A program made the position numbers and the translations under genes. A stretch of DNA of 64,000 bases from Verticillium longisporum (lineage: Eukaryota; Ascomycota; Sordariomycetes; Glomerellales; Plectosphaerellaceae), in contig JAETXT010000001.1 of assembly GCA_019188255.1 (NCBI GenBank), positions 3,038,001-3,102,000 on the forward strand, in the 5' to 3' direction. Below, in pieces: positions 23,314 through 33,536 of this stretch. Below the pieces are notes generated by a model. It was not told where the DNA came from, made no database searches, and saw only the letters and a list, made by a program, of their open reading frames with translations. Within the stretch, counting starts at the first letter, position 1. The number at the start of each line of letters is the position of its first letter.

Positions 23314-23936
23314 ATGTCGAGTCGTGTCGAAAAACCAAAGTCCCTGTCTGCTCGAAAGCGACAAGAACAGTTTGATTTTATTGAGCTTCGTGGCTACGAC
23401 GTCATGCCGTGTTCCTTCTGCCAACGGAAGGGTTGGAAGTGTCGTATGGTGGAGGGCGTCAGTCGCTGCTCCGAATGCGTTCGTCGCGGTCGCTCCTGCG
23501 ATGGTTCGGGGTGCCCGTCAACGCTCGTGAGTGCCTGTAGTGGTGTCTCTCTCGCTTTCTCAGTCCGCTAACCCATAGTAGTGTCTCGCATCACCCAGGA
23601 GCTAGGCAAGCTGGACAAGAAGGAGCTGGATGAGGAGGCGCGTTTGGAGGAGCTGCAGTCTCAAGTGGCGGAAGCTCTCAGTCGTTTGAAGCGCCTTCGT
23701 ACTCAGAAGCGATCTCTTCATGAGAGGGGTGTGAAGATGGTGAACCAAGGGTTGCAGTCTCTGGACGAGTTGGATTCCGCGGAGCGGAGGAGTCTGAGGC
23801 CGTGGTGGCCGTGCAAGCGGCTGGGGGTTTCGGGGTTATTGATTGGAGCGCCTTGGGCTCCTTTGACCCGGAGTCGCTTGATTTCCTTGGGACTGGTGAT
23901 ACTGCTTCAGCAACTGTGGGCAGTTCAGGTTCTTGA
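23314..23936 (+). pseudogene. Antisense Zn2Cys6-like coiled-coil protein of Gypsy copy A (frameshifted)
   Basis: Transcribed against gag-pol from the 3' LTR side. The ATG at 23314 opens a protein with cysteines 33, 36, 43, 52, 55 and 62 (CX2CX6CX8CX2CX6C), the spacing class of fungal Zn2Cys6 clusters, ending RRGRSCDG. The intron is 23527-23578 (GTGAGT...GCTAAC...CATAG). Exon 2 encodes a charged coiled coil (LEELQSQVAEALSRLKRLRT). Two single-base losses disturb the frame: GGGG at 23508-23511 and a site near 23780. The C-terminus in the corrected frame ends DWSALGSF...VGSSGS at the TGA at 23934, closely matching copy B (DWSSLGF...AGSSGS). The last 101 bp overlap the pol C-terminus on the other strand. 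Function unknown; DNA binding is inferred from the cysteine pattern. Confidence 0.7.
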
Positions 23937-26900
23937 TTGGTTCCCATGTATTTTCTTCATGCCCATAGTTTTTCCATTTGATGAGGTATTCGTCTTGTTT
24001 GTTCGTTTTTCTGTAGTCGATGATTCTTTCGACTTCGTATTCGTTTGTGTCTTCTACTTCCACGCTGGTTGCGAGTGGTGCGTTCGGTGGTGCTGGTTCC
24101 AAAAGTGCTATGTGAAAAACGGGGTGAATCTTCATGTTCTCTGGCAATGAGAGGTGGTAGTTGGTATCCGAGAGTTTCTTGAGAATTTTAAAAGGTCCTA
24201 GTTTCTTGAAGTCCAATTTGTCGTTTGGTCGTTTGGTTTTGATGTTTCGGCGGATAAGGTAGACGCTACCTCCCTCCTGTAAGGATGGTCCCTTCATCCT
24301 TGTTTTGTTGGCGTACGTGGTCATTCTGGTACGTACGAGCTCGAGGTCGAGCTTGATCTGGTCCTGGATCTTGCGGATGCTGGCCGCAATGTTGGTTGCT
24401 TTTGGCGTGTCTGGTGCTTCGCGGCGTTCCGCGTAGGCTGTTGGGTTGTACCCATAGTTGGCATAGAAGGGTGACTCCTTTGTGGACTCGCTTGGTGAGC
24501 TGTTGTATGCAAACTGTGCGATGGGTAGTAATGTGACCCAGTCATCCTGTTGGTAGTTGATATAACACCGGAGGTACTGCTCCAAAGTCTGGTTCGTTCT
24601 TTCCGTTTGTCCGTCTGTCTGCGGGTGAAAAGCCGTGGATAGTTTATGTTTGGCTCCAAGTTGAGCGATGAGTGACTTCCAGAAGTTACTGGTGAAGAGC
24701 TTGTCTCTATCTGACACCAGTTCTTTTGGGAGTCCGTGCTGTCCTACAATGTTTCTGAGGAAGACATAGGCGAGGTCTTCTGCCGTTCCTGTGGCTTTAT
24801 ACGGGAGAAAATATGAGTACTTAGTGAGTCGGTCTACGACTACTAGGATGTTGTCGTAAGAGGTCCCAGTTAAGGGTTCCTTCGATGGTGGCAGGCTGGT
24901 GATGAAGTCCAGTGAGACTGACTCCCAGGCTGCTGCTGGTACTGGCAAAGCCTTGAGTTCTCCGTAAGGCCTGTGCCTTTCTGCCTTGCTCTTTTTGCAG
25001 AGGTCGCAGTTGCGAATGACTGTTGTGACGTCCTGTCTGGTTCCTTTGAAGTTATGGTGTTTCTTAAGTCGAGCGAAGGTCTTCGCTACTCCTTGGTGCC
25101 CGTGGGCCTTGACTTCGTGGACTTGTCGAATTAGTTCCAATGCTTCCGTAGGTGGTCTGGCGGGTGTCACGCGAGTGGTGACTGCCAGCGTTCGGTGATA
25201 AGGGATGAGATTCCCTTCTTTGTCTTTCGCCAGGATGGCGTTAATGTTGGGGGCGTGTTTTGTTCATGATCTGAGCGTCTGCTCAGAATGTCTGCCCTGC
25301 CATTCTCAGATCCTTTGCGATAGATGATGGTGAAGTTGAATTCCGAAAGGAATTCTGCCCATCTTATTTGGCGTTTGTTGAGGTCTTTGTTCGTTGTGAA
25401 GTGTGCAAGATTTTTGTGGTCGGTGTAGACCTTGACTTCGTGTCGTGCTCCGGAGAGATACGTTCTCCATTCTTTGAAGGCTTCGATGATTGCCATGAGT
25501 TCTTTGTCGTGTATCTGATAATTGAGCTCTGGTCCGTGTAGCTTCTTCGAGAAGAACGCTACTGGGTGCAGGCGTCCTTGGTCGTCCCTTTGTCCTAACT
25601 GTCCTCCAATGGCGAAGTCGGAGGCATCTGTCTCGACTTCCATGGGTTTTTCGGGGTCTATCATTCGGAGGACTGGTTCGCTGAGGACGGCATCGATAAT
25701 TTGGCGAAATGCCTTTTCTTGGGGTTCGTTCCATGCGAACTCTATTTCCTTGACCGTGAGGCTCGTCAAAGGATTGGCAGTCTTGCTGTATCCTTTTAGG
25801 AATCGTCGGTAGAAGTTGACGAAACCGAGGAATGCTCTGACGTCCTTGACGTTCTTTGGTGTAGGCCATTCCCTGATGGCTGCCACTTTGGATTTTTCCA
25901 TCCTGATTTCTCCTGGGGTGATCGTATACCCTAGGAAATCTACTTCCTGTGTGTGGAACTTGGCTTTTTCTGGTTCTACTAACAGCTCGTGCTGGTGTAG
26001 TCGTGTGAGGACCTGGTGGACGTGTCCCTTGTGTTCTTCCACTGTCTTCGAGAAGATCAGAATGTCATCGAGATACACCACCACGAAGACGTCCAGGAAT
26101 TCTCGCAGTACATCGTTGATCATGTTTTGGAAGGTTGCGGGAGCGTTGGTCAATCCGAATGGCATGACCAAGTACTCGTAGTGTCCTCGTCGTGTTCGGA
26201 ATGCCGTTTTCCATTCCTCTCCATCCTTGATGCGGATGAGGTTATATGCTCCTTTGAGGTCGAGCGCTGTGAACCAATTGGCTCCTGCTAATGCGTCCCT
26301 GAGTTCTGATATCAGAGGCAATGGGTAGCAGTTCTTGATGGTAATGTCGTTCAACTGTCTGTAGTCGACGCATAGTCTTTCCTTGCCATTCTTCTTTGGC
26401 ACAAAGAGAATCGGGTATCCTGCTGGGGATGTCGATGGTCGGATGTATCCTTTTCTGAGGTTCTCCTTGAGATACTCGTCGAGAGTATCCATCTGTCGAG
26501 GGTTCAATCCGTAGATCTTGTTGAATCGGGGGCTCTCCCCTTCCTTGATTGGGATTTCGTGGTCGTAGTGTGTGTGCTTAGGTAGCACCGTGTCGACTTC
26601 TTCCCTGAAGATCTTTTCGTACTTCCAGTATTCCTTGGGTACGTTCTGCAGTCTTTCTTGCTGTTCTGTTGTGAGCTCCTCCGGGGTTGTCTCCTCTGAG
26701 TTGTCCCTATTCGTGAGGGCTAGTTGGAGGTCGCTTGAGAGACCGCTCGTGGGTCTTTCCTCAGGGGCTGACGTACTCCACTGGACGCGGCCAGCTGTCC
26801 AGTCAATCTGAGGGTTCCATTGTCTGAGCCATGGGATGCCTAGGATGATTTGTTTTCCTCCCATGTTGGTGATGTCGAAGGTTATGTGACCTTGACGGCG

Positions 26901-27239
26901 AGAGATGAACACCTGGAGGGGCGCAGTCTCCGTGTTCACGATCCCTCCTCCGTATGAGACCGCTTGTCCTTCCACCGTGCTGAGTTGATAGGGTTCCTCC
27001 TTATATTTCCATGTGATCTTATTCTTGTTGATGTATTCGGGGCTCATGTAGTTGCCCTGGGCGCCGCTGTCTAGTAGCGCGCTTGCCCATCGTCCTCCTA
27101 CGTTTATTCTCACGTAGAGGTGATTCGTGCCGTGGGTTCGTTCGGCTGAGCAGATCGCTCTTACTTCCTTCGTCGGTCGTTGTCCCTGTCCGACCGACGA
27201 TTGCCTTTTCCCGAAGGCGGCGGCGTGGTAGGTGGCCAC
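23836..27239 (-). pseudogene. Gypsy copy A Pol (PR-RT-RNase H-integrase-chromodomain), one frameshift
   Basis: The open frame starts at 27239, overlapping gag by 79 nt in the -1 frame. Protease has LLDSGAQGN; reverse transcriptase has TALDLKGAYNLIRI and VYLDDILIF; RNase H has VETDASDFAIGG. The frame breaks near 25247-25253 (CCCCCAACATT here, CCCCCAAACAAT in copy B). The second frame (25170 region to 23836) holds the integrase HHCC region, LDFITSLP, VSDRDKLF and QTDGQTERTNQ (DDE). A chromodomain (YEVERIIDYRKTNKQDEYLI) ends the protein. Chromodomain integrases direct insertion to heterochromatin. Synonymous differences from copy B become dense downstream of RNase H, marking a different 3' lineage. 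Confidence 0.88.
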
Positions 27240-29104
27240 GTTGTGTTTAGATTGCTTGGGTCGAGGTTGTCGTCGTCCTTATAATGGACCCTGAAGAGTG
27301 GCTTCTTGACGTGTTTCATACGGTGAAGCCTCCAATCTCTGGCCTTGGCCATATAGTGCTTTATGCACGCGTCATTATCGCAGTCCTCCCATCTGGCATG
27401 GTCTTGGTAGCATTTGTCGTGATAAGCGGGGTCTGGTCGGAACGTGAGCCGACCTTGACTGTATTCGTCCATGTGTAGGATCCATTTGCGACTTTCCTGT
27501 TCGAATTCTACCGTTACTCGTGGCTCGGTCCAGTGGTTGCGCGGGAGAAACCGGTGCGCGGCTTTCTCTTTGAAATGATATTCGCAGTCGTCGTAGACAC
27601 ATTCGGGCCAAAACAACTGATAGTGTTGTTCGTGGGCGTGGTGGAGTGCTGGATGGTCTCCTACCATGAGTCGTACGTTTTCTTTCGTGCTTTCTTGCTT
27701 TCGGGCGCTGGCCTTCCATGGCTTGGTCCCGTAGTAGATGAGTTCGTCCCACGGTACAAGGGGATCGTAATCCTCACTAGGGTTGCTAACGGCGTAGGTC
27801 TGTGTTGGGATGTGGAGTTGAAGTTGTCCCAACGGGGGTTCCTCCTCCTGGCTTGCTTGCGTGTATTCGTCCCATTCCTCGTTGCTCATAAGTCCAACGT
27901 GGAGTGCGGCCTGTGGTTCCGGGTGAGCTTGTTCATAAGCCCTTTCTTCGTCTGTATCGATTTCCTGGGTCTCCGGCGTTACTTGCTGGGCCCATTTCTG
28001 AATTCGCCTTTCCTTCCTGGTGGTGACCATCATGGCCAGGGTTCTTTGTCCCGTAGGTGCCCTGGGGAACCATCCATTCTGTTCCTTACTGTCCTTGTGG
28101 GTCAGGCAATCATCCTGGTAACAGAAGGTCCAGTTAGTTTTGGCATGGTCCTGGTGTTGAGTATGGTTGAGCTGTCGTTCGTTTACGGGTTTCCAGGGCT
28201 TCTTAGGTTGCCGGCATTCTCGAGCCATATGCCCGTTTTTGCCGCAGTTGTAGCATTTCATGTCCTTAAGATCCTTCGGTTTGCCATGTCTGGTATTGTC
28301 GAGCTCCATGGGTCCTGCATGGGTGGTCTGTCCCCAAGCCGTGCTGACGCGGGGTTTGTCGTGCTGGTACTTGCGTCCTTGATTGGATCGGTGGTGGGGA
28401 ATGCGAGGGTTCCATGGTCCTATAGCGGGCTTTCGTCCCTTTTCTATTCTGCGTTCGTACTGGCGATCGTCGATTTTGACGGCCATGGCGATGTACTCGG
28501 TGAGGGTTTCGGGTCTATCCTCCCGGATGAGGTCGTCCTTGACGGCGTCTTTGAGTCCTTCGTAGAAACGGGCCATGAGAGCGGACTCTGTCCAATCGAG
28601 TCGACTGGCTAAGAGTCGAAACTCCGTGGCGTACTTAGTGGCTGGCCCGGTCTGTTTGAGCTGAAGGATTTTTCTTTCGTTTTGTCGTTCCTCGTCCACG
28701 TCCCCAAACGCTCCTTTAATGGCTTCTTCGAATGCGTTCATACCTGCGTAGATGTCCTGGGTGGCCTGCTTCATATCTTCTTTCTTGGTGTGGGTGGAAT
28801 AGTCCCTAATGAAGGGTTCGAACCAGTGCAAGGCGTCCCCTTTGAGGTAAGAGGAGGCGTTGGCGACCTTCTCGCCCCAGTACTTAAGTTGGCCCTCATT
28901 GGCTTTGTGGTACTGGCGTACCTGGGTGATGAAAGACTGAAGTGCCCTAGGGTTGCCGTCGAATGACTGAGGGGGAAGAGCCTTCATGCTCGTTCCGCCT
29001 TGAAGTTGTTGCATTGAGGCTCGGAGCTGTTCGTTCTCCGAACGGAGCTCCTGGATCATAGCGGCCAAGTTGCTGGCGCTGTTTCCGACGCTGTTGGTGG
29101 ACAT
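27161..29104 (-). CDS. Gypsy copy A Gag
   Basis: 647 aa, apparently identical to copy B Gag. An N-terminal coiled coil (IQELRSENEQLRASMQQL) is followed by a retrotransposon gag domain (ALHWFEPFIRDYS...ATEFRLLASRLDW) and one CCHC knuckle (CYNCGKNGHMARECRQ). The long acidic and His-rich C-terminal region of about 350 residues (repeated FCYQDDC, ECVYDDCEYH, YHDKCYQDHA) is unusually large for Gag. It forms the capsid-like particle and binds RNA. The stop lies in the pol overlap. Confidence 0.9.
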   Translation of the reverse strand: MSTNSVGNSASNLAAMIQELRSENEQLRASMQQLQGGTSMKALPPQSFDGNPRALQSFITQVRQYHKANEGQLKYWGEKVANASSYLKGDALHWFEPFIRDYSTHTKKEDMKQATQDIYAGMNAFEEAIKGAFGDVDEERQNERKILQLKQTGPATKYATEFRLLASRLDWTESALMARFYEGLKDAVKDDLIREDRPETLTEYIAMAVKIDDRQYERRIEKGRKPAIGPWNPRIPHHRSNQGRKYQHDKPRVSTAWGQTTHAGPMELDNTRHGKPKDLKDMKCYNCGKNGHMARECRQPKKPWKPVNERQLNHTQHQDHAKTNWTFCYQDDCLTHKDSKEQNGWFPRAPTGQRTLAMMVTTRKERRIQKWAQQVTPETQEIDTDEERAYEQAHPEPQAALHVGLMSNEEWDEYTQASQEEEPPLGQLQLHIPTQTYAVSNPSEDYDPLVPWDELIYYGTKPWKASARKQESTKENVRLMVGDHPALHHAHEQHYQLFWPECVYDDCEYHFKEKAAHRFLPRNHWTEPRVTVEFEQESRKWILHMDEYSQGRLTFRPDPAYHDKCYQDHARWEDCDNDACIKHYMAKARDWRLHRMKHVKKPLFRVHYKDDDNLDPSNLNTTWPPTTPPPSGKGNRRSDRDNDRRRK

Positions 29105-29167
29105 TGTTCCTGTGCTAAGTATTGCTCAGTGTCACAAGGTAAACCTACTGAACAAGAGTGATCAAAA

Positions 29168-29643
29168 TGTTACGACCTGGCAGCTTCCGAAGGGGGAACA
29201 CTGTCAGAGGGTTAGGGTTGCTGTTTGCAGAAGCTTAGGTTGTGACTCTGAGACGATGTGGTGTCGTAAGGCGTTGCGCACTCGTTACAATGAATACAAG
29301 GTAAGACTTAGATTGATCACTGTCGTGAGAAAGAATGTATCTACAAGTCCAGAATGTCCGTCCTTATATACCTGCCATCCTGTCCTTGTTGTGTTAGGTG
29401 GTGAGCTCATGTTGGATGGCTCACTGGTTAGTTGTTGGTGATCCATGATGTTAGGATCACGGTGTGTTATCCCGTGAGCCATTCCCTGGCTCACTGCGGC
29501 GTCCTTGGTGAGCCCGACGACTCACCCTTTATGTCTGAGTGAGCCATCACGTGATTTGCCAGGTGGGCCCGATTCTTATCTTATCGCGTTCCCTGATCGC
29601 GGGGTCGTCGATTCGCGGCCGCCCTGCTTCCTTGGTTGTTACA
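29168..29643 (-). repeat. Gypsy copy A 5' LTR, type II (476 bp)
   Basis: Runs TGTAACAACCAAGG...GGTCGTAACA. It has the same length as the 3' LTR of copy B, with about one base different by eye. U3 holds repeated GTGAGCC/GGCTCAC motifs and a TATATAAGG box before R. Confidence 0.92.
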
Positions 29644-31677
29644 CCTTTATACTCGTTCCGCCTTAAAGTTATTATATTAAAGCTCGGAGCTATTTATTCT
29701 CTAAATAGAGCTCCTAGATTATAGTAGCTAAGTTACTAGTACTATTTCCGATACTATTAATAGATATTATTCCTATAATAAATATTACTTAGTATTATAA
29801 GATAAATCTATTAAATAAGAGTAATTAAAATATTACGATTTAATAGCTTCTAAAGGGGAATACTATTAAAGGGTTAGGGTTATTATTTATAGAAGTTTAA
29901 ATTATAATTCTAAGACGATATAGTATTATAAAGCGTTACGTACTCGTTATAATAGATATAAAGTAAGACTTAGATTAATTATTATTATAAGAAGGAATAT
30001 ATCTATAAATCTAGAATATCTATCCTTATATATTTACTATCCTATCCTTATTATATTAAGTAGTAAGCTTATATTAGATAGCTTACTTTTATATTGTGAT
30101 CCTCTTATATTAGATTACGGCTTACAGTGATCTAAGTATAATAGTGATCCTTAGTCCTAGATTACTATTTCCTAGTAATCCTATTATATAACCTAGCCTT
30201 AGTAAGCCTTATCTTATTAGTAACCCTAGATCTTCTAATATAGGGCTTATCTATAGCCGGTTATTCGACCTATGCTCGTTATATATATATAGCTATAGTA
30301 TCTATAGGCCTCTTATATATAGATTTTAGGGCCTTTATATTATAGTATATAAATCGGGTATATAAAGTATAAGCCTCTTCTAAAGAGATTATAGTACTAG
30401 ATTTAAGTCTATTACTAGTCTTTATTTTATATATATTATTATAAAGGATATTCTACTTTAATTCTTAATTATTCTTAAACTTATTATATTTATTCTTTTA
30501 AAGATTATCGAATATAGCTCGAAATCTAGATTTATTAATAGATTTTATATTATATTTAAGAACTAAAATAGAAATCTAATATAGATTATTTTTAAAGGGT
30601 ACTATCGTTATATATATATCTTTATAATATAGATTTATTTAATTATTTCCTTTAATATATAAATAACCTATTTTATCTAAAATAGATAGATTAATTATAT
30701 TAATATTTAATTAAAGTATATAGAAGTAGTCTTTTAATATTATATCTTTAAAGGTATCTTTTAAATATATAATAACGTTACCTAGGCCCTCTAGGGATAT
30801 AGAACTAGCTTTTCCCTAGGAAGCCTTTAAATTATTATATTTTTAGAAATAATTAAAAAATAATTTATTTAAAATTATATAAATCGTAATAGTAATATCT
30901 ATAATAAAACTAAGATTAATACTAGAATTTTCTACTTTATTAAATAGATTATTTATATATAATATATTAATATAATTATAATATAATATATTAAAGGCTA
31001 TATCTATTTTAGGATTTTTATCTATTTAATTTCCGATTTAAATTTCATCGAATATTATTAAATCTTCGTTATCTTCTTCTTCTTCTATAATTATATCCTC
31101 TTTAGTAGAAGGTTTTTTATAGTTTTCTTTATACCTTAAGACTATTAAAGCTATTTATTTATTTTCCCTTTTATCCTTAGGATTTATATTATCCTTAGGG
31201 TTTTTATATTCCTAGAAGAGCTAGAATTAGCTATAGAAGCTATTTCTTAATTTTTCTAGGATAAGGGACGTTTTAAAGGGTATAGGAAAAAGTAGTCTTC
31301 TTCTCTATAATTTTTTATCTTATAATATTTATAAAATATACTTTTAATCTTTTCTAGGGTTTTTAATTATTCTTAAGAGCTTTTTAATTCTTTAAAGAAT
31401 TAAAATTTTCCTTTTATTTTTCTAAGATTTATTAGAATCTAGAAAGGAAGATATAATTTTTTTAATAAATAATTAAAAAGATCTTAATAAAGAGCTTATA
31501 TTATATAGGTTATAGTATTCTCGTTTCTATCTTATATTTTATATAAGACCTAGGCTTTTATTATTTATTCTAGAAAGTCTAATTTTCTATTCTTTAATTC
31601 CTCTAATAATTCTATAATTTTATAAAAGAAGTTTTCTATAGAATTAAAATTAAAGGGATCTAGAGCGAAAAACGATA
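29644..31677. repeat. RIP-degraded repeat DNA, beginning with an old Gypsy gag/5' LTR fragment
   Basis: From 29644 the sequence aligns with copy A 28,980-29,500 after C-to-T and G-to-A changes (CTCGTTCCGCCTTAAAG for CTCGTTCCGCCTTGAAG; GGGTTAGGGTTATT for GGGTTAGGGTTGCT). It therefore runs through gag start, leader and LTR of an older related Gypsy to about 30,200. Beyond this it is extremely AT-rich and no origin can be read. No open frames survive. Confidence 0.75.
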
Positions 31678-33536
31678 ACGTAATCCACAAGCGAGTGGTT
31701 CACCCAAGCGAGTGGTTCACTTCGCCCGGGCCCACGACCTACACCTGAATTCTACAGATTCCACCTCCGCCCGGGATGGAGACTCTTTCAAAAGAAGGTC
31801 AATTATTCCTTGCTATCCAAGCTATGGACAATGACCCGAACCTAAGCGCCCGGAGTGCTGCGAGGATCTACACCGTCCCCTTAACGACGCTCCTCCGACG
31901 CCAGAAGGGCAAACCCTCCCGACGCGAAAGCCCGCCCAATTCTGCCAAATTAACAGTACTAGAAGAGAAAACTATTGTCGAATATATCCTTGACCTAGAT
32001 GCGCGATCTTACCCTCCCCGGTTGGGTGAGGTCGGAGATATGGCGAATCGCCTGCTTGCCGACCGTGACGCGCCACGCGTCGGGAAGAACTGGGCCGCAA
32101 ACTTCGTCAAACGGCAACCAGAGCTCCGGACGCGTTTCTTTCGCAAGTACGACTACAAGAGGGCCCAATGCGAAGATCCGGACGCGATAAACGCGTGGTT
32201 CCGCCTCGTGCATAACATGATCGCCAAGTACGGCATCCAAGAGGCTGACATGTACAACTTTGACGAGACCGGCTTCCAGATGGGCGTTATCGCCAACGGA
32301 ATGGTCGTGACCAGTTCGGAAAGACGGTCCAATGTGAAGATGAGGCAGCCAGGCAACCGGGAATGGGTTACGGTGATCCAGGGCGTTGGCGCGTTGGGTT
32401 TCTCCGTCCCGCCGTTCATCGTGGTTTCGGGCAAGTACCACCTCTCGAGCTGGTACCAGGACGACGCGATTTCTCGCGACTGGAGAATCGCAACATCTCC
32501 AAACGGCTGGACGACGAATGATATTGGTCTGGAATGGATTCGGCATTTTGACAGGCATACAAAGTCCCGTACTTCGGGCGGTTATCGCCTACTGATCCTG
32601 GATGGCCACGAAAGTCACCACTCGGTCGACTTCGAACTCTACTGCAAGGAGAACAACATCATCACACTCTGTATGCCTCCTCATTCGTCACATCTACTCC
32701 AGCCTCTCGATGTTGGGTGTTTTGGCCCACTAAAGAAAGCATACGGTCGGCAAATCGAGGATAGGATGAGGGCGGGTACAACGCACATCAGCAAAGAGGA
32801 CTTCTTCCCGGCGTTTTCGGCTGCATTTCAGCAAGCAATGACAGAAAAACATCCAGGGAGGCTTTCGAGGAGCGGGGCTTGTCCCCCATAACCCGGAAAC
32901 AGTCCTGTCAAAGCTGGATGTGAGGTTGAGGACGACGACGCCTCCGGGGACGTCCCACGGGGAGCGTGATTCTTGGGTCTCTAAGACGCCCACTAACCTG
33001 CTCGAGGCAGGTTCCCAGACTGACTTCATCAAAGGGCGAATCTCACGCCACCAGGGAAGCTCCCCAACGTCAATTTTAGATGCTGTTGACTATCTTGCGA
33101 AGGGGACGCGGGGTGTTATGCACCAGATCGCTCTTTTGAAGTCAGAGGTTATGATCCTTCGAGAGGAAAATGCTACACTAAGCCGACGCCGGAGGGCCAA
33201 AAAGCTACGTCTCCGGGAAGGAGGAAGCATGGCTGTAGGCGAGGGACAGGACAAGATTGCTCAGAAGGAAGTAGATATCCAGATAAAAGAGGAAACGCTG
33301 CAGAACCCGGGTCCCGCGTCGTGGTCCCAGCCGAAGAAACGATGCTGTAGCGTATGCGGGAAGACCGGCCACAACGCGAGAACTTGTCAGGTAGCTATCT
33401 CATCGTCTGCAAAAGACGAGGAGGAGTGATTTTAATTGATTTACGGCGTTTGGGTTGAGGTTTTCCTCGGAATGTTTGTCGGGTCGGGGTGAAGTGAACC
33501 ACTCGCATGGGTGAACCACTCGCTTGTGGATTACGT
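31678..33536 (+). mobile_element. Fot1/pogo-family DNA transposon, copy 1
   Basis: 1,859 bp, bounded by TA target duplications (31676-31677 and 33537-33538). The terminal inverted repeats start ACGTAATCCACAAGCG, and each end has two tandem GCGAGTGGTTCAC boxes, likely transposase-binding sites. It is GC-rich and undegraded inside AT-rich RIP DNA, so insertion was recent. It differs from copy 2 by only a few bases. Confidence 0.93.
31776..33429 (+). pseudogene. Fot1-like transposase, copy 1 (two bases short in an A run)
   Basis: The ATG at 31776 starts METLSKEGQ. The protein has an N-terminal pogo/CENP-B type HTH region (NWAANFVKRQPELRTRF) and a DDE domain (YNFDETGFQMG, LLILDGHESHHSVD, PPHSSHLLQPLDVG). 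The frame is lost at AAAAA (32845-32849). Seven As would keep the family's continuation (IQGGFRGAGLVPHNPETVL). The matching downstream frame runs through RLRTTTPPG to a C-terminal CCHC-like knuckle (CCSVCGKTGHNARTC) ending at 33429. The enzyme cuts and pastes the element at TA. Confidence 0.85.

Larger units (their letters stand above)
22776..29643 (-). mobile_element. Ty3/Gypsy chromovirus, copy A (mosaic LTRs)
   Basis: In element orientation (right to left): 5' LTR of type II (29643-29168), gag, pol with -1 overlap, antisense zinc-cluster gene, and 3' LTR of type I (23208-22776). Total 6,868 bp. Gag and the first half of pol are almost identical to copy B at 42279-49170. From the RNase H region onward (about 25.6 kb here) the two copies diverge. 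The flanks (CTACC left, CCTTT right) do not form a target-site duplication. The right flank is itself a RIP-degraded piece of a related Gypsy gag and LTR. Confidence 0.92.

Noticed and set aside
27533..28612. 359-codon hydrophobic-looking frame antisense to Gypsy gag (also 43267-44346)
   Set aside because: Present in both copies only because gag is identical in both. It lacks a start context or motifs, and its composition follows gag codons.
29208..29222. Telomere-like GGGTTAGGGTT inside the Gypsy LTR (also at 22,818 and in the RIP-degraded copy)
   Set aside because: Only about one and a half to two units and part of conserved U5; no evidence of telomeric origin or targeting.
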